A program made the translations under genes and the position numbers. From Trichomonas vaginalis G3 (Eukaryota > Parabasalia > Trichomonadida > Trichomonadidae): a DNA stretch of 64,000 bases. Positions 1 through 7,571 of this stretch are shown here, piece after piece (position 1 is the first letter of the stretch; each line of letters starts with the position of its first letter). The notes below the pieces were generated by a model. The model did not search any database and was not told where the DNA came from. It saw nothing but the letters and a program-made list of their open reading frames with translations. The stretch is taken from positions 3,667,962 through 3,731,961 of the forward strand of contig NC_067208.1 of NCBI RefSeq assembly GCF_026262505.1. The letters are read 5' to 3'.

Positions 1-44
1 AGTAAAACATTTTTTAAAAAAAATATTTTTTTATTTTATTTGAA

Positions 45-629
45 ATGTACGCTGAGTCTGTCGGAAAGGACCGTTGGGAAACTTGTTTGTTAGATGAGAA
101 ATATGAAATTCACTGTTGTGAGTCATTTGAAGTCAGAAAAAAAGAGACAAAAAGAGTTTTAAGCGAATGGGAGCAAAATGACGGATATGCTGCTATGAAG
201 ATGAGTGGAAAAAACTATCCTAAACATGTTGTCATTGCAACTCATTTTATACCGAACCCTAACAATTTACCTTTTGTAGACCATATAAACCATATAAGAA
301 ACGACAATAGACTTGAAAACTTACGTTGGGTTACTCGTTCTGAAAACAATAAGAACAAAGGCAAATTTGGAGATATAGTATTCGAATTTATCGACGAACT
401 AGAAGATGAAACAATTGAAGTTACAGACTATGGCGAGCATACGTTTGAGTTTTACTACTATAGCGAAGAACAAGACTCTTTCTACTTTTATACCGGCGTA
501 AACTATAGGAAATTACAAGTATGTTTTACTAAGGAAGACTATGCTTATGTAAACGCTAGAGATACAGATGGAAAAAACGTTCATATATTTCTTAACAAAT
601 TCAAGAAGCTATATGGCATACCATTTTAA
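45..629 (+). CDS. HNH homing-type endonuclease (copy A, first copy)
   Basis: 194 aa. Residues about 18-58 resemble a NUMOD4-type DNA-binding segment. Residues 61-104 form an HNH_3-type nuclease: HVVIATHF, DHINH (79-83), then NRLENLRWV with trailing Asn residues. Such proteins make site-specific double-strand cuts and spread their own gene. It is a free-standing gene with no intron or intein, with its own AT-rich upstream block and a TAAA stop. It lies just upstream of the 286-aa gene. Close copies sit at 7572-8156 and 33735-34319. The family is clear; activity and target site are unknown. Confidence 0.85.
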   Translation: MYAESVGKDRWETCLLDEKYEIHCCESFEVRKKETKRVLSEWEQNDGYAAMKMSGKNYPKHVVIATHFIPNPNNLPFVDHINHIRNDNRLENLRWVTRSENNKNKGKFGDIVFEFIDELEDETIEVTDYGEHTFEFYYYSEEQDSFYFYTGVNYRKLQVCFTKEDYAYVNARDTDGKNVHIFLNKFKKLYGIPF

Positions 630-665
630 AACATTTTTAAAACAGTATATTTTTACATATATAAA

Positions 666-1526
666 ATGCTTCAGGTTGAAAAACAAAGAACAAAAGTAGC
701 AGATACAAAACCGTTAGACTATATCTTTACAAACGCTGGTAGGACTATTTCAGATGAAGAAATTTCATCCGGATCTTACAGATTTGACTATCCAGTTCGT
801 TGGCTTCAAAGTCCTTCAGATGCAAAGGCAATAGGATTTAGAAGAGTTTTGTTTTCAAATAGAACTAACGCATTCATGTTCGCAGTATATTTTCACGGTC
901 AGTATAAAGGTTCTGATGGTCTAATAGAAAAATTTGACGAAATGAGAATCTTTACAGTTCGTTCAGACGAAAGTCTTGAAAAAACTCTAAATGACTTTCA
1001 AACTCAAATAAACAAATACTACTGGGAATTTCAAGAAAAATACGACTCTTTACTAAATGGAACGTACTATCTAAAACTAGAATACGACAAGATGAACTCC
1101 ACAGTTTCATTTCAAAAGATTGAAATTAACCCTCCAAGAGATACAGAGTTTTTATATTGGGGGGTGGACAAACGTTCTTGGGCGCAATTTCTTCGGTTAC
1201 TAAACCAGAACGAACCACTACCACCTGACGGTCCTTTTAAATTTATACGTCCACCAGCAGATTTGACAGTTTATAGAAACGTGTTCGACCCTCAAAATGT
1301 CATGTGTCATGCAAGTTTCAGTTCAAGCAACAACAGTTTTCTATGTATCGGTAAGGACTTTTATGACTTTGCTTCTAAATTCTACGAACCACCTAGTAAC
1401 AGTTTCTCTGACTTTCAAGTCTGGTTCACAACAAACGGTGTGCAGCATATTATACCATTATACTATGACTTTTATCTCGAATTGTCTTTCATATACAACT
1501 ACGGAAAAGTGCTGAAAAAGTATTGA
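666..1526 (+). CDS. Conserved 286-aa Polinton protein (copy A)
   Basis: Function not recognised. The protein looks soluble, is rich in aromatic and beta-prone stretches, and has no signal peptide or membrane segment. A conserved N-terminal stretch contains TKPLDYIFTNAG and YRFDYPVRWLQSPSDAKAIG. Near-identical copies lie at 32388-33248 and 60382-61242. A diverged paralogue at 41515-42363 in copy B shares TKPLD, RFDYP and the C-terminal SDFQVWFTT, so the family is duplicated within one element. Two copies of different sequence fit a structural or surface protein, but that is inference. The gene ends just before the left inverted repeat of the cassette. Confidence 0.75.
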   Translation: MLQVEKQRTKVADTKPLDYIFTNAGRTISDEEISSGSYRFDYPVRWLQSPSDAKAIGFRRVLFSNRTNAFMFAVYFHGQYKGSDGLIEKFDEMRIFTVRSDESLEKTLNDFQTQINKYYWEFQEKYDSLLNGTYYLKLEYDKMNSTVSFQKIEINPPRDTEFLYWGVDKRSWAQFLRLLNQNEPLPPDGPFKFIRPPADLTVYRNVFDPQNVMCHASFSSSNNSFLCIGKDFYDFASKFYEPPSNSFSDFQVWFTTNGVQHIIPLYYDFYLELSFIYNYGKVLKKY

Positions 1527-1690
1527 AAAATATATTTTAGATCTCACCAGGTCCCTCGGTCCCTCGGTCATTTTAACTTCTCTGAAAAAGTGTGACAACA
1601 TGACATTTTGACAACAACACAGGAGATAGATTTCATCGTATATGTTTTGTCAAACATGAGCGTAAATCAGACAAAAATATATTTTAGTTT
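1525..1690. repeat. Left inverted repeat of cassette, copy A
   Basis: Bounded by AAAATATATTTT at both sides. It holds GATCTCACCAGG, a short run of the 9-bp unit ggtccctcg, the stretch TGACAACATGACATTTTGACAA, and GAGCGTAAATCAGACAAAAA. The inverted partner is at 2638-2826. The same pair flanks a gene in copies B and C. Confidence 0.8.
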
Positions 1691-1729
1691 TTTTTTAAAT
1701 AAAATATTTTTTATTTTTATTGTAAGAAC
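1690..1729 (+). promoter_or_regulatory. AT-rich promoter-like block before cassette gene
   Basis: An A-tract/T-tract block (AAAATATTTTTTATTTTT) followed by TTGTAAGAACATG, which contains the start codon. The same TGTAAGAACA or TGTAAAGACA ending precedes genes at 3669, 4372, 32167 and 60038. It does not look like the host initiator (TCA-pyrimidine-A/T), so an element-specific promoter is inferred. Confidence 0.5.
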
Positions 1730-2626
1730 ATGTTAGCAACAACTTCACCAAACTCGTTAGTCATGAACCCAACTTCAATGTTAGTAGAGATGAAAAGCTT
1801 CATTCCTTCTTCATATACTTTCGAAACAGAAATCCAGAAGATAAAGCAAGAACTTCTCCAAGGAGATTTAAACTGTAGTGCGAAAGATGAAACAAATGAA
1901 CAGTATCTTTATGAAATGCAGGATATTATTGACCATCTACCTAAACTTCCTGAAATACAACAACAAAAGCTTACTATTCCTGAATTCGATGAAATAGAAG
2001 TGAAACCAACTGACTCAGTTGAAATAAAGAAGTTCATACGAAAGGTAAACTATGAGTTTCTTGGATTTCATTGCAACCACAAAGACTGCGATATGGTATA
2101 TTTCATTGACATATACAAATCTGAAGAGTTTAAGACCTACGACAACTTTGTTTCGTTAGTTGCAAAATGTGTATGGCAGATAAGAGATAAAGATAGAAGA
2201 GGTAAAGTATGGAACGGACAAATAAAACCAGCAGCCTTTGAGTTAAAGAAAACCATTTACGCCTTGGTTGTACTTGCAGGTAAGGTTTCAATGTACAATG
2301 CTAAAATGAACCCACAATGTTCAAAATGTAAAGCAGCAACAAGGAAATATAACTACTCCGTCAAAGAGATAGAACGTATGCGAAACGACTATGCTGACTT
2401 AAAGAAAGAAGTAGAGAAACCAGCAGAAGATAAAATGGACATGTTGACATTTCTGAACAAAAACTATCCAACTGCTAACGATTTCCTTCTTTCAGATGTC
2501 AAGAAGAAATATAAAGAAACTTTCGGCATTGTTAAAACTTTTGATATCCTTCGTGAAGAAATAGAAGCTACAAAACTGTTTAAAGTCATGAACCATCACA
2601 ACATATACCATGTAAAACGCTTGTGA
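1730..2626 (+). CDS. 298-aa cassette protein with Cys clusters (copy A)
   Basis: Not recognised. Residues about 115-125 hold CNHKDCD and residues about 197-203 hold CSKCK, which could bind zinc. Residues 200-240 are charged and probably coiled-coil. The last 60 residues (TFLNKNYPTANDF onward) look like a small helical DNA-binding-type fold. The gene is the sole cargo between two inverted repeats (1525-1690 and 2638-2826). Copy B carries the same gene at 31271-32167; copy C has a KilA-N gene in its place. It looks whole. A DNA-binding role is only a guess. Confidence 0.7.
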   Translation: MLATTSPNSLVMNPTSMLVEMKSFIPSSYTFETEIQKIKQELLQGDLNCSAKDETNEQYLYEMQDIIDHLPKLPEIQQQKLTIPEFDEIEVKPTDSVEIKKFIRKVNYEFLGFHCNHKDCDMVYFIDIYKSEEFKTYDNFVSLVAKCVWQIRDKDRRGKVWNGQIKPAAFELKKTIYALVVLAGKVSMYNAKMNPQCSKCKAATRKYNYSVKEIERMRNDYADLKKEVEKPAEDKMDMLTFLNKNYPTANDFLLSDVKKKYKETFGIVKTFDILREEIEATKLFKVMNHHNIYHVKRL

Positions 2627-2637
2627 AACTTTATGGT

Positions 2638-2826
2638 AGAAATATATTTTTGTCTGATTTACGCTCATTTACGAAGAAGTCTCAACAAAACATATACGAT
2701 GAAGTCTATTTCCTGGACTGTTGTCAAAATGTCATGTTGTCACACTTTTTCAGAGAAGTTCATTTAACCGAGGGACCGAGGGACCGAGGGACCTGGTTAG
2801 ATCTAAAATATATTTTTGCTGAGTAA
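2638..2826. repeat. Right inverted repeat of cassette, copy A
   Basis: Inverse of 1525-1690: AAATATATTTTTGTCTGATT, the TTGTCAAAATGTCATGTTGTC stretch, and three units of ccgagggac, ending in GGTTAGATCTAAAATATATT. The 9-bp unit number differs between the two arms. Confidence 0.8.
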
Positions 2827-3150
2827 AATGACCAAATTTCATGATATAACTGTATTTTTTTGACGAAGTGAACTTTGACACTTCGTAAAAAAACTCTATG
2901 AAATCGTGAAAAAAATGACCAAATTTCATGATATAACTGTATTTTTTTGACGAAGTGAACTTTGACACTTCGTAAAAAAACTCTATGAAATCGTGAAAAA
3001 ATGACCAAATTTCATGATATAACTGTATTTTTTTGACGAAGTGAACTTTGACACTTCGTAAAAAAACTCTATGAAATCGTGAAAAAATGACCAAATTTCA
3101 TGATATAACTGTATTTTTTTGACGAAGTGAACTTTGACACTTCATAAAAA
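2826..3150. repeat. Tandem repeat of about 85-90 bp (copy A)
   Basis: About four units of a sequence beginning ATGACCAAATTTCATGATAT. Each contains the dyad ACGAAGTG/CACTTCGT and an AAAAAAACTCTATGAAATCG stretch. No gene. Related units occur inverted at 30640-31080 in B and 58680-58870 in C, always between the KilA-N/T5orf172 gene and the cassette. Confidence 0.85.
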
Positions 3151-3600
3151 AACTCATGAAAATCGTGAAAAAAACTCATGAAAATCGTGAAATTTCTCTA
3201 GACCGACTTTTCTCGGTCTTGCATAAAACTCATGAAAATCGTGAAAAAATGCGACCCCGACTTTTACAGGGGTCGCCTAAAACTCATGAAAATCGTGAAA
3301 AAATGACCAAATTTCATTATATAACTGTATTTTTTGACGAAGAGAACTTTGACACTTCGTAAAAAAACTCTATGAAATCGTGAAAAAATGCGACCCCGAC
3401 TTTTACAGGGGTCGCCTAAAACACATGAAAATCGTGAAAAATTGCGAGTACGTTAAAAACCGTAGTCGCCTAAAACTCATGAAAATCGTAAAAAAACACA
3501 TGAAAATCGTGAAAAAATGCGAGCAGGGGAAAAACCCTGGTCGCCAAAACTCTATGAAAATCGTGAAAAAACTCTATGAAATCATATCTTTTATACAAGA
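3150..3600. repeat. Hairpin field: constant linker with variable GCGA hairpins (copy A)
   Basis: Copies of ACTCATGAAAATCGTGAAAA alternate with short hairpins. These are 3201-3218 (GACCGA/TCGGTC), 3251-3276 and 3390-3415 (GCGACCCC/GGGGTCGC), 3444-3469 (GCGA-g-TACG / CGTA-g-TCGC) and 3519-3544 (GCGA-g-CAGGG / CCCTG-g-TCGC). Outer GCGA/TCGC arms stay fixed while inner stems change on both sides. Two carry the same unpaired base in both arms at the same place. One degenerate tandem unit lies within the field. No gene is seen. Confidence 0.8.
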
Positions 3601-3624
3601 TAGAAAAAATAAAAAATAGCGTTA

Positions 3625-3668
3625 GTTTTTTTAAAATATTTTTTTTATTTTGTATGTAAGAACAGGAA
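3625..3668 (+). promoter_or_regulatory. Promoter-like AT block with TGTAAGAACA
   Basis: AAAATATTTTTTTTATTTTG then TATGTAAGAACAGGAA before the ATG at 3669. It matches the block before 4372 almost base for base, so the two KilA-N-type genes probably share control. Confidence 0.5.
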
Positions 3669-4283
3669 ATGACAAGCACTGAGTTTGAAACAGTTAAAAA
3701 GATAGACAATGAGACCAAGGTGGTTAGAATAGGTGATTTAAACGTAAGATACTCAAAGAAATACAAAAAATATTCTTTGTCAGACATTTTAACACTATCT
3801 GAAGGAAAGAAAGCACACGACTGGGTTAAAAATGCTTCAACTCAGAAAATTTTGACAAGAAATCCTGAGCTTATGATATCAGTAAGATTCTATGGAACAA
3901 GAGCATATCTTATAGACAAAAGTCTTATACCAGTAGTTTTGTTCTGGATTGACCCAGTTGTTGGATATAATTTCATAACATATGGTTCATTCGATACGGA
4001 ACGTTGCAGTGAAGGCTTAGTTTACATCGTTCAGAAACCGAAGGACTTCAATACAAAGAGATATAAGATAGGAAGAACATTTAATATAACTCAAAGATAT
4101 GACAGTATAGTCAATAGAGTTAAGGTTGCGTTTGTTAACGATATGAGAGCTGCAGAAACAGAACTACTTGAAAAGTTTGAGAAAATGTATGGTGCTCCCA
4201 CGAGAGGTAAAGAAACGTTTGAAGTAGATGAGATCGACAAAGCTATAAAAGTATTTGACGAAGTTGCTGAAAAATACATGTAA
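3669..4283 (+). CDS. KilA-N plus T5orf172 (GIY-YIG-like) protein, 204 aa (copy A)
   Basis: Residues about 35-105 read as a divergent KilA-N DNA-binding domain (YSLSDIL, HDWVKNAS, then IDKSLIPVVLFWIDP). Residues about 118-190 match the T5orf172/MUG113 type of the GIY-YIG superfamily: GLVYIVQ, YKIGRT, QRYDSI, and an ETELLEKFEKMYG helix. This pairing is known from large DNA viruses and phages. The protein probably binds DNA and may nick it. The gene has its own promoter-like block and lies just upstream of a second KilA-N gene. It looks whole here; the B and C copies (29953-30562 and 57740-58353) are broken. Confidence 0.75.
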   Translation: MTSTEFETVKKIDNETKVVRIGDLNVRYSKKYKKYSLSDILTLSEGKKAHDWVKNASTQKILTRNPELMISVRFYGTRAYLIDKSLIPVVLFWIDPVVGYNFITYGSFDTERCSEGLVYIVQKPKDFNTKRYKIGRTFNITQRYDSIVNRVKVAFVNDMRAAETELLEKFEKMYGAPTRGKETFEVDEIDKAIKVFDEVAEKYM

Positions 4284-4332
4284 AGCGTTTATTTTTGGTC
4301 TTTTATACAAGATAGAAAATAGCGTTAGTTTT

Positions 4333-4371
4333 TATAAAATATTTTTTTTTATTTTGTATGTAAAGACAGAT
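4333..4371 (+). promoter_or_regulatory. Promoter-like AT block before KilA-N gene
   Basis: AAAATATTTTTTTTTATTTT followed by GTATGTAAAGACAGAT and the ATG at 4372. This block fixes the start: an in-frame upstream ATG at 4255 lies inside the preceding gene and is unlikely to be used. Confidence 0.5.
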
Positions 4372-5151
4372 ATGACAACAACAGAGAACACAACAACTGC
4401 TATCGTTCATGAAGATATAAATGAAGAATACGAGTACATACAGTATAACAAACAGTTACGTCTCATTCGTTCGGTCAAAGATGACATGTACCAAATGCAA
4501 AGTATTTTGACAGCATGTTTTGCTCCAGATACCAAGAAACCACAAGACTGGTTTGAATTAAATAGCACTCATGAACTCCTCAGTGAGTTTGAACATGTAG
4601 AACTTAAAAAGATGTACCAAGACAGACAAAACTTACCATCGCATCTAAAAGGTATATATGTTCATAAGTTCCTAGCTAGTTCAATAGCAATGTGGGCTTC
4701 ACCTCGTTATGCAATCTACATACTTATGCTACTTGACGAACTTTGTACAAAGCAGAGAGAAGATATGATGAAAGAAGACAAAAACATACAGAAAAGAATA
4801 CCACGTTCGGTACCAAAAGGTAAGGAAAAGAACTATAAGTATATGATTTACACTGAAGAGATGGAAAATGAAGAAGACAGAGATATGGTTATGTTGCATT
4901 TAGTCAGAAGAAACAACAAAAGCTTTTACGACCTTGCTAAGATTTACAAATCTGACAGAAATTGGTTCTATCGCGAAAACTTACCGATTTCAATGACACC
5001 GAATGAAGATGTTAAACAGATAGTTCAAGATACGTTACCTCAAACACACTATGATATGAAAGGTTGTACAATACTTACATTCAAAGAAGATTTGCCGCTA
5101 CTGAAGGAAAAGATAACAGAGTATTTCGATAACTTCAAAGAGGAAGAGTAA
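4372..5151 (+). CDS. KilA-N domain protein, 259 aa (copy A)
   Basis: The KilA-N signature lies at residues about 85-125: LKGIYVHKFLASSIAMWASP followed by a helix ending LLDEL. This is the usual G-(T/I)-(W/Y)-V-H...A.W.SP pattern of viral and phage DNA-binding proteins. An acidic N-terminal part precedes it. The C-terminal half (after KNIQKRIPRSVPKGKEKNYK) is a separate conserved domain ending DNFKEEE. A regulatory or nucleoprotein role is likely but unproven. The gene converges on the ATPase gene across the 21-bp hairpin array. It looks whole. The copy-C version has a hairpin-derived segment in frame. Confidence 0.75.
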   Translation: MTTTENTTTAIVHEDINEEYEYIQYNKQLRLIRSVKDDMYQMQSILTACFAPDTKKPQDWFELNSTHELLSEFEHVELKKMYQDRQNLPSHLKGIYVHKFLASSIAMWASPRYAIYILMLLDELCTKQREDMMKEDKNIQKRIPRSVPKGKEKNYKYMIYTEEMENEEDRDMVMLHLVRRNNKSFYDLAKIYKSDRNWFYRENLPISMTPNEDVKQIVQDTLPQTHYDMKGCTILTFKEDLPLLKEKITEYFDNFKEEE

Positions 5152-5234
5152 ATGAACCATTTATTTTTCAAGCTTGACACCAAAGATGGCTCATGTAGCT
5201 CTAGATGGTAAATTGTCTTGTCCGAGTCCTTCTG

Positions 5235-5640
5235 GCATTCCGAGTCCTTCCTTCCGACAGGAAAAGTTTTTCTTTCCGACAGGAAAAGTTTTTCTTTCCG
5301 ACAGGAAAAGTTTTTCTTTCCGACAGGAAGAACTCTTCCTTCCGACAGGAAAAGTTTTTCTTTCCGACAGGAAAAATTTTTCTTTCCGACAGGAAAAATT
5401 TTTCTTGTTGTCCGTCCGTAAACCATTCAAATTTTCGAAAATTGAGAACTTTTTGGCCGGCCTTCAGGAAAAATTTTTCTTTCCGACAGGAAAAATTTTT
5501 CTTTCCGACAGGAAAAATTTTTCTTTCCGACAGGAAAAGTTTTTCTTTCCGACAGGAAAAGTTTTTCTTTCCGACAGGAAAAGTCCTTCCTTCCAACTGG
5601 AAGAACTCTTCCTTCCGACAGGACACAAACGGATGACTGA
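5235..5640. repeat. 21-bp hairpin array around a conserved core (copy A)
   Basis: Two blocks of the 21-bp unit TTCCGACAGGAAAAGTTTTT plus c flank a non-repeat core at 5406-5466. Each unit has a TTTCC-gaca-GGAAA hairpin followed by an AAAA/TTTT dyad. The core holds the perfect palindrome AATTTTCGAAAATT (5430-5443) and is kept in B and C. Because the unit is a multiple of three, several frames stay open through the array. The site lies between the 3' ends of two converging genes, so termination or insulation is a reasonable guess; origin function is another. Confidence 0.85.
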
Positions 5641-5725
5641 CGTACCACCAACCGAGTCCATTCCAAAGCCAGAAGAACCGACAGCCCCAGCACCACAACA
5701 GACTAAGACTCAAACACTTACATTT

Positions 5726-6601
5726 TTACGCTTGACTTTTTACAATTTGAACTTTGTTCGCGTAGATATGAATTCTGAAAGAAGTATGAGGGTCTTGTAT
5801 GACTTTGTACTTCTCCCATAGTTCATGTCTGTCAAACTTACCTGCCATGGACTCTTTCATAAGTTCCATGAAATCGTCTTCGGACAATCCGGGGAAGAGT
5901 ATAATATCAGTAAGTATTCTCTTTACATCCTTACTTAAACTCTTTGCTGTCTGTACACAAATGACAACTGAAATGTTAAAGTGTCTGAGCTTCTTAAGAA
6001 TTCGACACATGTCTTGTTCTCTGTTCTTTAACAAAGGATGAGAAGCAAAGTCATCTAAGATAAGAAGACATCTGTGAGGGTAAGTCTTCCAATCGTAAGA
6101 TTGCAATTTCTTCGAAAGGTACTCAATCTCTTTCTGTTTGTTTCTGAAGTGTTTCTTCTCTAATATTCTCTGCATTTCCTCATTTGGGTCTTTAAACTTC
6201 GAATTGACATACTCATTTATAGCATTGTACTTCAAAACTCTTCTTTGGTACTTCTTTATCCAATCTAACAACTCAGTATCTTTTATACATACTAACTTAG
6301 ACTTTTTTATAATATCTTTGAACGAATTGACGGTTTGGTCAAATTGACCAGAAGTACTACAAATGACTACTAACTCATAGAATGGGTTCTTCTCATCTAG
6401 TTCTTGTTGTTGTGCAGCCATTTTAAGATAAGTGAAAGTCTTACCCGACCCAGGCGGTGCAATTAGACCTGTTATACCATTCTGAGCAAATAGGAACTTG
6501 TCATGTATGGGTTTTATCTGAGCATTTTCCAACTTCCTCTTGTTCTTGTTTAAAACATTCTCAAATTTCTTGTCAATGTCAGCAAACTTTTTTTCTAACA
6601 T
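5726..6601 (-). CDS. Packaging ATPase, A32/FtsK-HerA type (copy A)
   Basis: 291 aa from the ATG at 6601; an in-frame ATG at 6703 would give 325 aa but would overlap the divergent gene starting at 6638. Walker A is APPGSGKT (residues about 48-55). Walker B is LLILDDF (about 179-185), followed by a conserved Gln-containing strand (VVICVQTA). These are the traits of Polinton and large DNA virus genome-packaging ATPases, which drive DNA into the capsid. It shares a 36-bp AT-rich divergent promoter region with the 150-aa gene. It looks whole, as does the C copy; the B copy is broken. Confidence 0.85.
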   Translation of the reverse strand: MLEKKFADIDKKFENVLNKNKRKLENAQIKPIHDKFLFAQNGITGLIAPPGSGKTFTYLKMAAQQQELDEKNPFYELVVICSTSGQFDQTVNSFKDIIKKSKLVCIKDTELLDWIKKYQRRVLKYNAINEYVNSKFKDPNEEMQRILEKKHFRNKQKEIEYLSKKLQSYDWKTYPHRCLLILDDFASHPLLKNREQDMCRILKKLRHFNISVVICVQTAKSLSKDVKRILTDIILFPGLSEDDFMELMKESMAGKFDRHELWEKYKVIQDPHTSFRIHIYANKVQIVKSQA

Positions 6602-6637
6602 ATTTTTAGAAAAATTAAAATTTTTATCTTTTAGGAA
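6602..6637. promoter_or_regulatory. Divergent promoter between ATPase and 150-aa gene
   Basis: A 36-bp AT-rich stretch containing AAAAATTAAAATTTTT lies between the start at 6601 (minus) and 6638 (plus). Matching stretches lie at 27577-27612 and 55324-55359. This spacing argues for the shorter ATPase start. Confidence 0.5.
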
Positions 6638-7090
6638 ATGTCTAGCGATTTCGCTATCTATATTCGAGACAAGCTTTTCGACAGCAAAACATCTGTCGAC
6701 CATAAAATCTTACATAGTGTAAACAAGAAAGGTGAATTTGTTCTAAAGTTCTGTTTCTGGGAATATGACAAGAACCATAAAACATTAAGCAGAGCAGTCT
6801 TAAAATTTGTCAATGACAGACTTGTTGACAGAGATGACGCCTCTTGGAGAGATGAAGTCCAACAAAACTTCTTAGAATGCAAAGAAGACACATGCGCTGT
6901 TCTTGAAAATGAAATAGAAAACAGAATAGAAGAGCTATTAAATGACAAAGCACTTTTACAAAAATATGGTTCTGAGAAGTTTGACATAACTCCACCAGAG
7001 AAGAAGAAGAGAGAAAAGAAAGAAAAGAAACTAGAAGAAGAGAAGAAAGAACCTGAACCAGTTCCAGAGAAAAAGAAATTTGACATGTAA
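6638..7090 (+). CDS. 150-aa conserved protein with Lys/Glu-rich tail (copy A)
   Basis: Not recognised. Residues 1-115 are mixed alpha/beta with no known motif. The last 35 residues alternate Lys and Glu (KKREKKEKKLEEEKK) and end in KKKFDM, a nucleic-acid- or protein-binding type of tail. It is divergent from the ATPase and convergent with the 139-aa gene, so it may be co-expressed with packaging genes. Copies at 27129-27576 (broken about once) and 54878-55323 (broken about once). Confidence 0.65.
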   Translation: MSSDFAIYIRDKLFDSKTSVDHKILHSVNKKGEFVLKFCFWEYDKNHKTLSRAVLKFVNDRLVDRDDASWRDEVQQNFLECKEDTCAVLENEIENRIEELLNDKALLQKYGSEKFDITPPEKKKREKKEKKLEEEKKEPEPVPEKKKFDM

Positions 7091-7108
7091 AAATAAAATT
7101 TTATTTTT
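7089..7108. terminator. Palindromic two-way 3' end signal
   Basis: The 20-bp stretch AAAAATAAAATTTTATTTTT is a perfect palindrome that overlaps the stop codons of both converging genes and offers TAAA on each strand. In T. vaginalis UAAA at the stop codon is the known poly(A) signal, so this is probably a bidirectional 3' end. It is kept in B (about 27111-27130) and C (about 54859-54879). Confidence 0.6.
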
Positions 7109-7526
7109 AGAACATTTCTGGGTCAATGTCAATGTTCTCTTCCTCTTTAGGAGCAAACACCGGCTTAGACTCTAAAATCTTTTTACCCAATTTACCTTGA
7201 ACTTCAACTATCTTAGACTCATAATATTCATAGTCGTCTGCTTTCTTTGGTTCATAAGGTATAACAAGTTTGTATGCTTTGCCTTCTTTAAGGTTTGAAA
7301 ACCTTCTGTCAAAACTTTCTTTGACTGTTAACAAACCTTCTATGTCTAAGTCTTCAAATTTCGCACCATTTTTAGTCACAATAGCAAACTTAACTGGTTC
7401 GATGTTCCAAACTTTGTCAAATGAAGACTTTTCAAAATGGTAGAAGTAAACATTCAAATATGTGAATGGGTCTAGTTCTTCTTTGACTTCTGTCATGTAC
7501 TTGTTGACTGAGATGAATTTCGTCAT
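7107..7526 (-). CDS. 139-aa conserved protein (copy A)
   Basis: Not recognised. It starts MTKFISVNKYM. The middle is beta-rich (LNVYFYHFEK, VKFAIVTKNG, YKLVIPYEP) and the tail acidic (EEENIDIDPEMF). The small beta-rich body with an acidic C-terminus is reminiscent of viral single-strand DNA-binding proteins, and it sits directly after the SF3 helicase gene, but no family motif supports this. It looks whole here and in B. Confidence 0.6.
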   Translation of the reverse strand: MTKFISVNKYMTEVKEELDPFTYLNVYFYHFEKSSFDKVWNIEPVKFAIVTKNGAKFEDLDIEGLLTVKESFDRRFSNLKEGKAYKLVIPYEPKKADDYEYYESKIVEVQGKLGKKILESKPVFAPKEEENIDIDPEMF

Positions 7527-7571
7527 CTTTTCTATCGGATAAAAAAATATTTTTTTTTAAAAAAAAACGTT

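Noticed and set aside
3150-3600. CRISPR-like array (constant linker with variable inserts)
   Set aside because: The inserts are self-complementary hairpins with shared GCGA ends rather than unrelated spacers, spacing is irregular, and no cas genes are present.
4255-4371. An upstream start for the KilA-N gene
   Set aside because: It would overlap the preceding gene and read through the promoter-like block; the ATG at 4372 follows that block directly.
5235-5640. Long open frames on several strands across the 21-bp array, read as repeat proteins
   Set aside because: The unit is 21 bp with no stop in several frames, so open frames are expected by construction. They differ between copies and overlap each other.
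6602-6703. The longer 325-aa ATPase start
   Set aside because: It overlaps the divergent 150-aa gene and its extra residues mirror that gene's antisense; the 36-bp AT-rich gap fits a shared promoter better.
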